Source of the DNA: Maritimibacter alkaliphilus
Lineage (GTDB): Bacteria > Pseudomonadota > Alphaproteobacteria > Rhodobacterales > Rhodobacteraceae
Assembly: GCF_019801605.1 (NCBI RefSeq)
Contig: NZ_JAHVIT010000001.1
Location: forward strand, 496,001-560,000
DNA length: 64,000 nt
Direction: 5' to 3'
Under the pieces are notes generated by a model that was not told the origin of the DNA, did no database searches, and saw nothing but the letters and a program-made list of their open reading frames with translations. The position numbers and the translations under genes were made by a program. Positions 18,326 through 28,920 of this stretch are shown one piece after another (within the stretch, counting starts at the first letter, position 1; each line of letters starts with the position of its first letter).

Positions 18326-19564
18326 TCAGCCCCTGGCGGCCTGCTCCACGAGCGTCAGGCAGACCTCGGTCGCGCGGCGCATGTCCTGCACCGAGATCCA
18401 TTCCAGCGGCCCGTGGATGTTCTGCATCCCGGTGAAGATGTTCGGGGTCGGCACGCCCATCTCGGTCAGGCGGGAGCCGTCGGTGCCGCCGCGGATCGGG
18501 ACCGAGATCGGCTCGATCCCATGGGTCCGGGCCGCGTTGCGGGCCAGCTCCACCGGGGTCATGTCGGTTTCGAGCCAGTAGCGCATGTTGCGGTACTGGG
18601 GCGTGATCTCGCAGGTGATCCGGGCGCGGGGCTCGCCCGCCTGCACCGCCTCGCAGACCTTGCGCAGCAGATCGCCCTTGGCCGCCAGCCCGTCGCGTTC
18701 GAAATCGCGCAGGATGAAGGTCAGCTTCATCTCGGAGGAGCCGCCGGTCATGTCGGTGGCATGGATGAAGCCCTCGCGCCCCGCGGTCGTCTCGGGCGTC
18801 AGGGTGACATGGGGCAGGGTGTCCACGATCTTCGAGGCGAGGTGGATGGCGTTCACCAGCTTGTCCTTGGCCCAGCCGGGATGGATCGAGACGCCCGTCA
18901 CGGTGACATGGGCAATATCGGCCGAGAAGCTCTCGTACTCGATCTCGCCGACCGCGCCCCCGTCGAAGGTATAGGCGAAATCCGCGGCGAGGTCCCTGGG
19001 CAGGGCGGCGGCCACGCCGCGGCCGATTTCCTCGTCCGGGGTGAAGGCGAGGCGGATGGGCCCGTGGGGGATCGACGGATCCGAGAGCAGCCTGCGCGCC
19101 GCGGTCATCAGGATCGCCACGCCCGCCTTGTCGTCCGCACCGAGCAGCGTGAGGCCCGAGGCGGTGATGATATCCTCGCCCTGTTTCTCCGCGAGGTAGG
19201 GAAATTCCTCGGGCGAGAGCACGAGATCGGGGGCATCGGGATAGGTGATCGCGCCGCCGTTGTAGCCCTTGATCACGCGCGGCTTCACACCCGCGGCGTT
19301 GAACTGCGGGGCGGTGTCCACATGGGCGAGGAAGCCGATGGTGGGGCCTGCGGCGGTGCCGGGGATCGTGGCCAGCACGGTGCCATAATCGGTCAGCGTG
19401 ACCTCGGCCGCGCCCATCTCCTCCAGCTCCTTCTTAAGCAGGTGGAGCATGCCGAACTGGATTTCGGTGCTGGGGGAACTGGGGGAATTGGCGTCGCTCT
19501 GGCTGTCGATTGCGGCATAGCGCAGGAGACGGGCCTCGAGCTCGGGGTCGAAGGGATGGGTCAT
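18326..19564 (-). CDS. pepT: Peptidase T (tripeptide aminopeptidase)
   Basis: A 412-residue cytoplasmic M20-family zinc peptidase that removes the N-terminal residue of tripeptides. Metal-binding and catalytic blocks: GFLAHVDTAPQFNA (His and Asp near 80), LLGADDKAGVAILM (bridging Asp), FTPDEEIGRGV (catalytic Glu pair), YTFDGGAVGEIEYE, and RGGTDGSRLTEMGVPTPN near the C-terminus. The length matches PepT. AAAGGAG precedes the ATG. No operon partner is apparent; moeA on the same strand lies beyond a 359-bp repeat-bearing gap. Confidence 0.95.
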   Translation of the reverse strand: MTHPFDPELEARLLRYAAIDSQSDANSPSSPSTEIQFGMLHLLKKELEEMGAAEVTLTDYGTVLATIPGTAAGPTIGFLAHVDTAPQFNAAGVKPRVIKGYNGGAITYPDAPDLVLSPEEFPYLAEKQGEDIITASGLTLLGADDKAGVAILMTAARRLLSDPSIPHGPIRLAFTPDEEIGRGVAAALPRDLAADFAYTFDGGAVGEIEYESFSADIAHVTVTGVSIHPGWAKDKLVNAIHLASKIVDTLPHVTLTPETTAGREGFIHATDMTGGSSEMKLTFILRDFERDGLAAKGDLLRKVCEAVQAGEPRARITCEITPQYRNMRYWLETDMTPVELARNAARTHGIEPISVPIRGGTDGSRLTEMGVPTPNIFTGMQNIHGPLEWISVQDMRRATEVCLTLVEQAARG

Positions 19565-19923
19565 GGGCGCTCCTTTCTGTTGCGCGGCAGGAGGCGCCGA
19601 GGCGGGGGGAGAGTCAAGCCTGCCGCCGGGTGGGGCGGGCCCCGGGAGCGTGGGGCTCTGTGGGCCGGGCCGCCGGCGGAAGAGGGGGCGGAAAATACGT
19701 TTTCTCCGGGGGGCTTGGAGAAAGAGGGCAAGGGGAGAGGGTGGCTTGCGGGGCGCGCGTCGGGCGGGCCGGGACTAAGGCGTTTCGAAAGCTCTCGGCA
19801 AGTTTCTTGGAAGAATTTTGAGGGGGCTGTCTGCCCCCTCTTGCGGGCTGCGCCCGCAATTCACCCCCGAGGATACTTTCGGAAACGAAAATGAGGGAGG
19901 GGCTTCGGGTGCGTTCCGGGGCC
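19565..19923. repeat. Intergenic region with an inverted pair of dispersed palindromic repeats
   Basis: Copy A (19820-19894, plus orientation) has a hairpin GAGGGGGC/GCCCCCTC around TGTCT, then TTGCGGGC-TGC-GCCCGCAA, then CCCCCGAGGATACTTTC and an A-rich end (GAAAATGAGG). A degraded opposite copy is at about 19689-19720 (AAATACGTTTTCTCCGGGGGG). The same architecture occurs at 30138-30297. No gene is seen. Its position between pepT and moeA suggests a REP-like terminator or mRNA-end element. Confidence 0.65.
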
Positions 19924-21092
19924 CTAGAGGGGAAGGTAGGAGACCGTGGTGCCGGGTTTTGCGGCAGGGGCCTCGGGCGGGCGGACGAGGAGGGCGTCGG
20001 CGGCGCCGAGAATGGAGAGCAGCGCGCTGTCCTGGCTCTCGAAGGGGGTGATGCCCTCGGGTGTGAGGCGGGCACGCATGTAATGCGCGCGGGGGCCGTT
20101 GGCGCCGATGTCGGCGGCGAGCGTGGTTTCCAGCAGCGGGCGGGGGACGGCGGGCAGGCCCTGCATCGCGTCGATCACCGGCAGCAGGAAGACATGGCCG
20201 CAGACCATGGCCGAGACCGGGTTGCCGGGCAGGCCGATCATCGGCACGCCGCGCAGGCGGCCTGCCATCAGCGGTTTGCCGGGGCGCATGGCGACCTTGT
20301 AGAAGCTCTGCTCCATCCCGAGGTCGCGGGCCACGGGGCCGACGAGGTCATGATCGCCCACTGAAGCGCCGCCGATGGTGACGATGAGGTCGGCATCCAT
20401 GGCGAGGTCGAAGGTGGTGGTAAGGCTTTCGACCGTGTCGCGGGCGATGGGGAGGATGCGTGCCTCGGCGCCGTTGGCCTCCAGCAGGGCCGCGAGGCCG
20501 AAGGTGTTGGAGGCGACGATCTGGTCGGGCCCAGGCCTGTCGCCGGGCAGGACCAGCTCATCCCCGGTGGAGATCAGCGCGACTCTTGGACGGCGGGCCA
20601 CGGTGAGGGAGCCTGCGTTCATCGAGGCGGCAAGCGCGATCTCGGCCGGGCGCAGGCGGCGCGGGGCGGGGATCGTCTGGCCCCTGGTGAAGTCGATGCC
20701 GGCGCCGCGGATGTGCGTGGCGCTGTCGAGCCGGTCGGAGAGGGTGATCGTGGCACCCTCGCGGGTCACGTCCTCCTGGATCACGACGCGGGTGGCGCCC
20801 GGCGGCACCGGGGCGCCGGTGAAGATGCGCACGGCCTCGCCGGGGGCGACGCTGCCCGCGAAGGCCCGGCCCGCGGCGGCCTCTCCGGTGACGGTGAAGC
20901 GGGCGCCGGGGCGGACCTCGTCGCCGATCACCGCATAGCCATCCATGGCGGAGGCCGGGAAGGGGGGCTGGTCGCGCAGCGCGGTCACCGGGGCGGTCAG
21001 CACGCGGCCATTGGCGCGGGCGAGCGGCACCTCCTCGGAGCCGAGCGGCTCTGCCAGGGCGAAGAGCTGCTCCAGCGCCTCGGCGACGGAGA

Positions 21093-21096
<4 letters not shown>
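19924..21096 (-). CDS. moeA: Molybdopterin molybdotransferase MoeA
   Basis: A 390-residue cytoplasmic enzyme that inserts molybdate into adenylylated molybdopterin. Family blocks: [15 protein letters not shown] (42-56), [19 protein letters not shown] (about 91-109), [36 protein letters not shown] and [10 protein letters not shown]. Length is standard. Its ATG overlaps the moaC stop (ATGA at 21093-21096), so it is the last gene of the trpD-ung-trpC-moaC-moeA series. The repeat element at 19820-19894 follows at once and may end the transcript. Confidence 0.96.
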
Positions 21097-21568
<472 letters not shown>

Positions 21569-21569
<1 letters not shown>

Positions 21570-22384
21570 CAGGCGGTCGCCTGCGCCGGAACCGGATCGG
21601 CCAGCAGGGTCTTCGTCGCCTGCGTCACGTCGGCCTGTCGCATCAGGCTTTCGCCGATGAGGAAGCTGCGCACCCCGTAGCCCGCCAGATCGGCGAGGTC
21701 GGCGGGGGTGAAGAGGCCGCTTTCGCCCACCACCATGCGGTCGGCGGGCACCCGGGGGGCCAGCGTGCGGGTGGTGTCGAGCGAGGTCTCGAAGGTCTTG
21801 AGGTTGCGGTTGTTGATGCCGATGAGGGGCGATTTCAGCTGCAACGCGCGGTCGAGTTCCTCGCCGTCGTGGACCTCGATCAGGGCATCCATGCCCCAGG
21901 AAAGCGCGGCATCCTCGAGCTCGGCCGCCTGCGCGTCCGAGACGGAGGCCATGATGATCAGGATGCAGTCCGCGCCAAGCGCCCGGGCCTCGGCCACCTG
22001 GTAGATGTCATACATGAAATCCTTGCGCAGTGCGGGCAGCGTGACGGCGCCACGGGCCTCCTGCAGGAAGGGTTTCGCGCCCTGGAAGGAGGGCGTGTCG
22101 GTCAGGACGGAGAGGCAGGTGGCGCCCCCGGCCTCGTAGGCGGCGGCCAGCGTCGCGGGGGCGAAGTCTTCGCGGATCAGACCCTTGGAGGGGGAGGCCT
22201 TCTTGACCTCGGCGATCAGCCCGTAGCCGGTCTCCTGCGCCTTGATCAGCGCGGCGCCGAAGGGGCGCACGGGGGAGGCGGCCTGCGCGGCGGCCTCGAC
22301 CTCGGCATAGGGAACGGCGGCCTTGTCGGCGGCGATCTCCTCGAGCTTGTAGGCCTTGATGCGGTCCAGAACGGTTCCGGTCAT
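21569..22384 (-). CDS. trpC: Indole-3-glycerol phosphate synthase
   Basis: A 271-residue TIM-barrel enzyme closing the indole ring in tryptophan synthesis. Signature segments: [19 protein letters not shown] (about 55-73), the catalytic Lys in [15 protein letters not shown] (about 109-123), [14 protein letters not shown] (about 190-203), and [13 protein letters not shown]. Length is normal for a monofunctional TrpC. Its ATG overlaps the ung stop (ATGA at 22381-22384) and its stop overlaps the moaC start. Confidence 0.97.
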
Positions 22385-23061
22385 GTGCCCTCCGGCGTGG
22401 TCCAGTTGATCTCGTCTTCGCCCCTTTCCCTAAGCCAGTTGTTCACCGTTGAAAATGGCCGGGAGCCAAAAAAGCCGCGCCGGGCGGAGAGCGGCGAGGG
22501 GTGGGGGCTCTCAAGGATGAGGTGCTTCGGCTGGCCGAGTGCCGGGCCGGTGATGTACCTGGCATAGCCCTGCGCCGGACGGCCCCAGAGCAGGAAGGCG
22601 CGGGGGCTGTCGGCAAGGTGGCCGATGACCTCTGCGGTCAGGCGGGACCAGCCGAGCTTGGCGTGGCCGCCCGCATCGCCCGCGGGCACCGTCAGCGCGG
22701 TGTTGAGCAGCAGCACCCCCTGGCGGGCCAGAAAACGCAGGTCCGCATTGGGCGGGCAGGCGCCGAGGTCCTCGACCATCTCCTTGTAGATATTGCCGAG
22801 GGAGCGTGGCAGCGGGCGCACCTCGGCCTCGGCCGAGAAGGCGAGGCCATGGGCATGGCCCGGCGTCGGGTAGGGGTCCTGCCCGAGGATGACGACCCGC
22901 ACGTCCGCGGGTTGCGCCATCTCCAGCGCGGCAAAGACCTGACCGGCGGGCGGCAGGATCGTGCGGCCGTCGGCGGAGAGTTTCTCTGCAAGGGCCGGGT
23001 AGGCCTCGCGGAAGAAGGGCAGGGCGGACCAGCCGCCCAGCCGGGAGGTGTCGGGGATCAT
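22381..23061 (-). CDS. ung: Uracil-DNA glycosylase, family 1
   Basis: A 226-residue DNA repair enzyme removing uracil from DNA. The catalytic Asp62 is in [20 protein letters not shown], and the conserved C-terminal block is [20 protein letters not shown] followed by PFSTVNNWL. The longer frame to 23145 would overlap trpD and reads as unrelated sequence, so the ATG at 23061 is used; a clear ribosome site is lacking, which suggests coupling to trpD, whose stop is 7 bp upstream. It overlaps trpC by ATGA. Its place inside a tryptophan/molybdopterin operon is unusual. Confidence 0.96.
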   Translation of the reverse strand: MIPDTSRLGGWSALPFFREAYPALAEKLSADGRTILPPAGQVFAALEMAQPADVRVVILGQDPYPTPGHAHGLAFSAEAEVRPLPRSLGNIYKEMVEDLGACPPNADLRFLARQGVLLLNTALTVPAGDAGGHAKLGWSRLTAEVIGHLADSPRAFLLWGRPAQGYARYITGPALGQPKHLILESPHPSPLSARRGFFGSRPFSTVNNWLRERGEDEINWTTPEGT

Positions 23062-23068
23062 GGCGGCG

Positions 23069-24094
23069 TCAGGTGGCGTCGGCGGCGGTGATCGCGGCCA
23101 GCTTTTGCACGCAGTCCATGGCCCGGCCCGAGTCGATGCTCTCACGCGCGATGGCGACGCCTTCCTTGATGTCGGCGGCCTTGTCCGCCAGCGTCAGCGC
23201 GGCGGCGGCGTTCAGCAGCACCGCGTCGCGGTAGGCGTTCTGCGCCCCCTCCAGCAGGGCCTTGAAGGCGCGGCCATTCTCGGCAGGGGACCCGCCGACG
23301 ATCTCTTCGAAGGGGTGGACCGGCAGGCCGAAATCCTCGGGGTGGAGTTCGATCTCGCGCACGGAGCCGTCGAGTTCCAGCGCCGCGACCCAGCTGATGC
23401 CGGTGATCGTCATCTCGTCGGTGCCGTCGGACCCGTGGACCAGCCATGCGCGTTCCGAGCCGAGCTGGCCCAGCGTTTCGGCCATCGGGCGGCAGAGCGA
23501 CCGCGCGAAAGTGCCGGTGAGTTGGCGCTTGACACTGGCCGGGTTGGTCAGGGGCCCGAGGATGTTGAAGATCGTCCGCGTGCCCAGTTCCTGCCGCGCG
23601 GGCCCCACATAGGCCATGGCGGGGTGGTGCATCGGCGCCATCATGAAGGCGATGCCCGCCTCTTCCAGCGCCTTTTCCACCACGTCGGCATCGACCATGA
23701 CGTTCACGCCCATCTGGGTGAGCGCATCGGCCGAGCCGGACTTGGACGAGAGGTTGCGGTTGCCGTGCTTGGCCACGGGCACGCCCGCGCCGGCCACCAC
23801 GAAGGCGGTAGCGGTGGAGATGTTCAGCGTGCCCTTGCCGTCGCCGCCGGTGCCGACGATGTCGATGGCCCCCGCGGGCGCGGTCACGGGGCGGCACTTG
23901 GCGCGCATGGCGGCGGCGGCCCCGGCGTATTCCTCGACCGTCTCGCCGCGCACCCGCAGGGTCATCAGCAACCCGCCGATCTGCGCGGGCGTGGCCGATC
24001 CCTCGAACAGGATGTCGAAGGCGGTCCGGGCCTCGGCGCGGGTCAGCGGCCGGTCGACGGCGGCGGCGATCAGGGGTTTCAGGGCGTCACTCAT
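23069..24094 (-). CDS. trpD: Anthranilate phosphoribosyltransferase
   Basis: A 341-residue enzyme attaching phosphoribosyl to anthranilate, second dedicated step of tryptophan synthesis. Signature segments: [19 protein letters not shown] (PRPP loop), [21 protein letters not shown], and [18 protein letters not shown]. The catalytic region and length are normal. GGAGGA precedes the ATG. It heads the series here: no trpG or trpE is present upstream, where the divergent deacetylase gene starts 272 bp away. That gap should hold both promoters, but I see no clear trp leader peptide. Confidence 0.97.
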   Translation of the reverse strand: MSDALKPLIAAAVDRPLTRAEARTAFDILFEGSATPAQIGGLLMTLRVRGETVEEYAGAAAAMRAKCRPVTAPAGAIDIVGTGGDGKGTLNISTATAFVVAGAGVPVAKHGNRNLSSKSGSADALTQMGVNVMVDADVVEKALEEAGIAFMMAPMHHPAMAYVGPARQELGTRTIFNILGPLTNPASVKRQLTGTFARSLCRPMAETLGQLGSERAWLVHGSDGTDEMTITGISWVAALELDGSVREIELHPEDFGLPVHPFEEIVGGSPAENGRAFKALLEGAQNAYRDAVLLNAAAALTLADKAADIKEGVAIARESIDSGRAMDCVQKLAAITAADAT

Positions 24095-24366
24095 GGGGGT
24101 CCTCCGGCGCGGTCTGGCCCGCGGCTTGGTCTTTGGCCATTACCGGGCCGGGCAGGGGCTCACCAACGGATGGGCCGGGGGCCGGTCATGTGTTAGGCTA
24201 TTTCAATGGATTGGCCCGCTCTCCCCTGCCGATAAGGCTGGAGACACCGGGCGCGGTCGCGCTATACATGCCCAAGGGGGGCAGGCAGCGTCAAGAGGCG
24301 CGCCCGTCCCGCGGGGATGCCGCAGGCACGGCACCCGATCGGGCTGGCAGAGGAAGAGGCAGGGCA

Positions 24367-26286
24367 GTGGTTCGCGGACTTATCGCAGGGATTTTCTGGG
24401 GCGTGATCATTTCGGCGCTTGCCGTCGCGGTCACCTCGCTCAACGGCACGGCCCATCAGCGGCAGGGGGCAGGCGCCCCCGCCGAGGAAGCCGCCGACCC
24501 CGAGCCGGGGTCCACATCGGGATCCGAGCCCGTCTCTTCGCCAGTCTCCACTCCGGGCGACGGGTCCGCCAGCGGGACGGGCGGGGAAACGACCGAGCCG
24601 CCGGTAGGGTCCGCAGCGCTGTCCGGAGACTCCGGAGACGTGGCCGCGGAGCCGCCGGAGAGCCCGGATGCAGGCGCGGCACCTGCGGTCGCGCCCGAGG
24701 GGCCTGACGCCTCCGCAGAGCCCGAAGCCGCACCTGACACCGCCGCTGACAGCGCGGCGACAATGTCGGAGACGGAGCCCGCCGAGGAAGACGCCACGCA
24801 GGCCACGATGCCGGAGGCTGCCCCGGCCGAAGAGGCCTCCACGTCGTCGTCCGCGCCCGATGTCACGGCACCGCCCGCCCTCACCGCCACCGCCCCGACG
24901 ATCCCCGACAGCCTGCCCGAGGCCCCGGCCTCGCCCGCCGAAGGCGCCACCCCCGAGGCGCCCGCCACGGCGGAGGCGCCGCTGGCCGCGCCGCTGCCGG
25001 TCGACCTGACCTCGCCCGGCAGCGAGAGCATGCCGGGACAGCCCGATCTGCCGGCCCGCCCCGAAACCGATCTCGCCGCGCCCGAGGCGCCCGCGGGCAC
25101 CGCGACGGCAGAGCAGGGGGCCACCGGTCTGGCCGCCGCGCCGGCCGTGACGGCCCCGGCCCCCGATCTGCCCGCCGCCCCCGGCCAGCCGTCCCCGGAT
25201 CAGGGCGCCACCCGCGAGCCTGCGCCCGCCCGCCCGCAGGTCGACACCGCGCCCGGAACCGCGGGGGCGCCCGCCCTTGCAGAGGCCGCGCCCGCCCTGC
25301 CGGGCCGTGACAGCGTAGCACTCCCCGAGGCGACCCCGGGCCTGCGTCCGGCCGCCCCCGAGGGCGAGCAGATGGCCGAGGCCCAGACCGACACGCCGCC
25401 GCCGCCCGCGCCGCGCGTCCTGCCGCGCACCACGGATGACACCACCGCAGATGTCCCCCGCCTGCCGGGCGCGCCCGCCGGCACCCTGTCGAGCCGCATG
25501 GCCGAGGGCGTGACCGGAGGCCGCCTGCCGGCGGTCGGCACCGCCGAGGCCCCGGTCGCGGACACGCCCGACGTGGCCGCCGACCCGGCGCCCGCCGCCG
25601 AGGACGGCCCGGCGATCGACCGCTTTGCCGCCGCCTTCGCGAACCCCGAGGACAAGCCGCTGATGTCCATCGTCCTGATCGACGACGGCTCCAGCCCCAT
25701 CGGCCTCGCAGCGCTCGCCAACTTCCCCTATCCGCTCAGCTTCGCCATCGACCCGGCCTGGTCCGGCGCGACCGAGGCGATGGAGCGCTACCGCGCGGAA
25801 GGCTTCGAGGTGATGATCCTCGCCAACCTGCCCGAGGCCGCCACCGCGATGGATGCCGAGACCGCCATGGAGGACTGGCGCCGCACCCTGCCGCAGGCCG
25901 TGGGCGTGATGGAGGGCGACGGCACCGGGGTGCAGGCCAGCCGTGCCGCCGCCGACCAGCTGACCGGCATCGCCGCCGGGGACGGGCTCGGGCTGCTGCT
26001 CTATCCCAACGGGCTCGACACCGTGCGCAAGATGGCGGTGCGCGAGGGCGTGCCCGCCGCCACGCTGTTCCGGGATTTCGACGACGACGGGCAGGACGCC
26101 ACGGTGATCCGCCGCTTCCTCGACCACGCGGCCTTCCGCGCGGGGCAGGAGGGCGCGGTGATCATGGTGGGCCGGATGCGGGCCGACACGATCTCGGCGC
26201 TGCTGCTCTGGGGGCTTCAGGACCGTGCCAGCCGCGTGGCCCTCGCGCCGGTCTCCGCCGCGCTGAAGGCCGGCGGGGTGGAGTGA
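24367..26286 (+). CDS. Divergent polysaccharide deacetylase family protein with long Ala/Pro-rich linker
   Basis: A 639-residue envelope protein. One N-terminal transmembrane segment (about 4-24, LIAGIFWGVIISALAVAV) anchors it. Residues of about 30-425 are low complexity (Ala, Pro, Glu, Thr, Asp), probably a flexible periplasmic spacer. The C-terminal 210 residues match the divergent polysaccharide deacetylase family: PLMSIVLIDDGSSPIGLAAL, YPLSFAIDPAW, ILANLPEAA, LGLLLYPNGLDT and GAVIMVGRMRADT. Catalytic function is not established for the family; a septal/peptidoglycan role is often assumed. Start: the frame is open to 24133, but the GTG at 24367 directly precedes the membrane segment and has AGAGGAAG upstream. 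A bidirectional terminator lies at 26484. Confidence 0.78.
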   Translation: MVRGLIAGIFWGVIISALAVAVTSLNGTAHQRQGAGAPAEEAADPEPGSTSGSEPVSSPVSTPGDGSASGTGGETTEPPVGSAALSGDSGDVAAEPPESPDAGAAPAVAPEGPDASAEPEAAPDTAADSAATMSETEPAEEDATQATMPEAAPAEEASTSSSAPDVTAPPALTATAPTIPDSLPEAPASPAEGATPEAPATAEAPLAAPLPVDLTSPGSESMPGQPDLPARPETDLAAPEAPAGTATAEQGATGLAAAPAVTAPAPDLPAAPGQPSPDQGATREPAPARPQVDTAPGTAGAPALAEAAPALPGRDSVALPEATPGLRPAAPEGEQMAEAQTDTPPPPAPRVLPRTTDDTTADVPRLPGAPAGTLSSRMAEGVTGGRLPAVGTAEAPVADTPDVAADPAPAAEDGPAIDRFAAAFANPEDKPLMSIVLIDDGSSPIGLAALANFPYPLSFAIDPAWSGATEAMERYRAEGFEVMILANLPEAATAMDAETAMEDWRRTLPQAVGVMEGDGTGVQASRAAADQLTGIAAGDGLGLLLYPNGLDTVRKMAVREGVPAATLFRDFDDDGQDATVIRRFLDHAAFRAGQEGAVIMVGRMRADTISALLLWGLQDRASRVALAPVSAALKAGGVE

Positions 26287-26613
26287 TCCGGCGCTGACGC
26301 CTGCGTGAGCTGCCCTCTTCAGGGCTCTCGTCACGGCCCTGGCCCGGACCCTCGCCAAGAGCCTCGCCAATATCCCCGTCACGTCCCTGACCACGTCCCG
26401 GCGGAGCAGGTTGGCACCGCCCGCCGCCTTCCATGACGTGCACGATGCCAACAAACGCCCGCACCTCTGACACCGGCACGCAAAAAGGGCGCCCCAAGGC
26501 GCCCTTTCTCTCATTCGATGTCCGCTTGCCGTGGTTCAGTCGACCTCGTGGCGGTTCAGGCTGTGCCGGGCTGCCGGTTTCCTGACCTGAGGTTTCCCGT
26601 CCAGCGCCAAGCC
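26287..26613. other. Intergenic region between two convergent genes, with shared terminator
   Basis: 327 bp between the deacetylase stop and the ppiD stop. The only clear element is the hairpin at 26484-26507. No credible gene is seen on either strand. Confidence 0.6.
26484..26508. terminator. Bidirectional intrinsic terminator
   Basis: AAAGGGCGCC (26484-26493), loop CCAA, GGCGCCCTTT (26498-26507): a perfect 10-bp stem. A T-rich tail follows on the plus strand (TTTCTCTC) and a run of five T on the minus strand. It can end both the deacetylase and the ppiD transcripts. Confidence 0.85.
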
Positions 26614-28452
26614 TCAGCGGAACTGGGCGTGGACCGCGTCGATGGCCGTGCGGTTGATCTTGATCCCGGCCCGGTCGCGCAGGTCGGCGGCATAGGCGCT
26701 GTAGAGATCCTGTGCCAGCGAGCCGTCGGTCTGGGCGGCCAGCTGCTGCCGCATCTGGGCGACCTGCGGGTCGTCCTCCGCCGGGGGCAGCACCTCGTCG
26801 AGACGGATCACGATGACCGAACCGAAGGCCGACCGGGTGATCACGTCGCCGGTCTCCATGCCGAAGATCGCCTCGGTGATCGCTGCGGGCATGCCGAGGA
26901 TCGTGTCGCCGCGCATCAGGCCGTCCTGCGACTGCGCGGTCAGGCCGGCGGCCTCGAAGGTCGCGCCTTCCTGCATCCGGTCGATGGCGCCTTCGGCCCG
27001 CTCGGTCAGGATCTGCACGGTCTGATCCGCTTCCCATGCGCCGGTGAGACGCGATTTGACGTCCTCGAAGGGCTCGGGCGCCGGGGGCAGGGTCTCGTCG
27101 AGGCGCATGGCAAAGATCGTACCATCGTCGAGGACATGGATCTCGGGGTAGTCATCGGCGGTCAGCTCGGCGGCATAGGTGTCGAAACCGCCGTAGGCCG
27201 CGATGCCTTCGCCCATGCCGTCGTACCAGTCGATCGTGCCGAGGGTCAGCGCGGTCTCCTCCACCAGTTCCTCCAGCGTGGCGCCGCCCGCAAGGAGGTC
27301 CTCTGCGGGTTCGGCCTCGCCTTCGGCCTGACGGCGGGCGCGGTCCAGCGCGAGGTCTTCGCGGATGATCAGGCGGGCGTTCTCCAGCGGGGTCTGCTGC
27401 GCGGGCAGGATGCCGTTCACGCGGAAGAGCGCGGGGCCGAGGTCGGTCTCGGCCGGGCCCACCACGTCGCCGGAGGCCGCGGCGAAGACCGCGTCGGAGG
27501 CCGCGCCGAGGTCGCCCGCGGTCACGTCGCCCATGTCCACGTCGGACATGGTCAGGCCGCGGTCGGCCACGAGACCGTCGAAATCGGTCTCGCCCGAGGT
27601 CACCCGCTCGAGGGCGGCCTGCGCGGTGGCCTCGTCGAGGAAGACCAGACGCTCCACCAGCCGGCGCTCGGGGCGGTTGAACTCGTCGGCGCGCGCCTCG
27701 TACTGCTGCTGGATCAGGTCGTCGTCGATCTCGACCGTATCGACGAGGTCCTCGGGCGTCAGCATGGCGTAGGTGATGCGCTTCTTCTCGGGCGCGGTGT
27801 ACTGGTCGATATGCGCGTCGTAGAAGGCCTTGAGGTCTTCGTCCGACGGCACCGGCAGGCCGGTGGTGATGTCGCTCTCGGTCAGCCGGGCGAAGGTCAC
27901 GTTGCGGCGCTCGGCCACGTGGTTGACGATCGTGTCGGCATAGGTCGCGGGCATCTTCACCCCGGTCGCCATGGCAGCCTGCAGGATGGTGCGGGTGGTG
28001 TCGTCGCGCAGGCTCTTCTCGAACTCGCTTTCCGACAGGCCCGACTGTTGCAGCGCGAAGCGGTAGGCGTCGCGGTCGAAGTTGCCGTCGAGCCCCTGGA
28101 AGGCCTGGATCGTCACCAGCTGGTCGCGCAGGGTCTCGTCGCCCACCGAGACGCCGAGGCGGGCGGCCTCGTTGTCGAGCGCCTTGTCCGCGATCAGCTT
28201 CTGCAGCACGCCTTCGGTCAGGCCGAATTGCTCTGCCTGTTCGAAGCTCAGCGCCTGTCCGGTCTGGGACTGGATCGCGCGCAGCTCGCCCTGAACGGCG
28301 CGGGCATATTCGTTGACCGTGATCTCGTTGCCGCCGACGGAGCCGACGGAGCGCGGTCCGGTGCCGATACTCGTCGCGCCGAAGCCCCCGAGGCCGAGGA
28401 TCAGCAGGCCCATCACGACCCACATTGCGACGTTGGATTTCTTGGTTGCCAT
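26614..28452 (-). CDS. ppiD: Peptidyl-prolyl isomerase PpiD-like / SurA N-terminal domain protein
   Basis: A 612-residue inner-membrane-anchored periplasmic folding factor. A short cytoplasmic start (ATKKSN) and one transmembrane helix (about 9-27, VVMGLLILGLGGFGA) come first, then a SurA-N like domain (about 35-190: SVGGNEITVNEYARAVQGEL), a parvulin-type middle (about 225-370: RLVERLVFLDEATAQAALER) and a C-terminal region (ESDVITRSAF-like GDVITRSAFGSVIVIRLDEV). Overall length and order match PpiD. The ATG at 28452 is preceded by AAAGGGAG; the longer frame adds a basic stretch without support. Whether the parvulin domain is catalytically active cannot be judged by eye. Confidence 0.88.
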   Translation of the reverse strand: MATKKSNVAMWVVMGLLILGLGGFGATSIGTGPRSVGSVGGNEITVNEYARAVQGELRAIQSQTGQALSFEQAEQFGLTEGVLQKLIADKALDNEAARLGVSVGDETLRDQLVTIQAFQGLDGNFDRDAYRFALQQSGLSESEFEKSLRDDTTRTILQAAMATGVKMPATYADTIVNHVAERRNVTFARLTESDITTGLPVPSDEDLKAFYDAHIDQYTAPEKKRITYAMLTPEDLVDTVEIDDDLIQQQYEARADEFNRPERRLVERLVFLDEATAQAALERVTSGETDFDGLVADRGLTMSDVDMGDVTAGDLGAASDAVFAAASGDVVGPAETDLGPALFRVNGILPAQQTPLENARLIIREDLALDRARRQAEGEAEPAEDLLAGGATLEELVEETALTLGTIDWYDGMGEGIAAYGGFDTYAAELTADDYPEIHVLDDGTIFAMRLDETLPPAPEPFEDVKSRLTGAWEADQTVQILTERAEGAIDRMQEGATFEAAGLTAQSQDGLMRGDTILGMPAAITEAIFGMETGDVITRSAFGSVIVIRLDEVLPPAEDDPQVAQMRQQLAAQTDGSLAQDLYSAYAADLRDRAGIKINRTAIDAVHAQFR

Positions 28453-28920
28453 GATCCACTCCCTTTGGCGCCGGAACTGTCTAGTCCGGGCCGGGGCGGG
28501 GAACAAGGGGGCGAGGGCGCCGGGCAGGCCCGGGCGGGATCACGAGCGGGTCAGGTGGGGGGCAAGGTGGGGTGGCAGGGCGGTTCAGCGGCGCGCGGCC
28601 CGACAGCGGTTGGCGCGATGCTGACAAAATCATCGCAGGTCCGAGGTCTGGAGCGCGGAGCTTCAGGGGGCTGCTGGCACGCGCGTAGGTCCCAATGGCC
28701 TCCGACCGCAGATGAGGACGTGCAGGGCGGCGACACGGCAAATGGGACCGGGCATTGTCACAGCCCCCTCTGCCTGTTCCGCCCGGCCGAGAGGCCGGGC
28801 AGCCCCCGTCGCCAGTGCCGCTCGAACCAATGGCGCACCAATGGCGACCGGCGCTCATGCGCCACCCCGCGGGACGGCGCTGCCCTCATCTCTTGGGCTC
28901 GGCGTTTTGGGGAAAAGGCC
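28453..28920. other. 468-bp intergenic region with a perfect hairpin, no gene recognised
   Basis: Frames on both strands give Arg/Pro/Gly-rich sequence with no family resemblance. A perfect hairpin GCCCGGCC-GAGA-GGCCGGGC is at 28781-28800, without a T-run. ACCAATGGCG is directly repeated at about 28826-28848. The region lies downstream of the aminotransferase stop... that is, between that stop (28921) and the ppiD start, so it must include the ppiD promoter. Confidence 0.5.
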
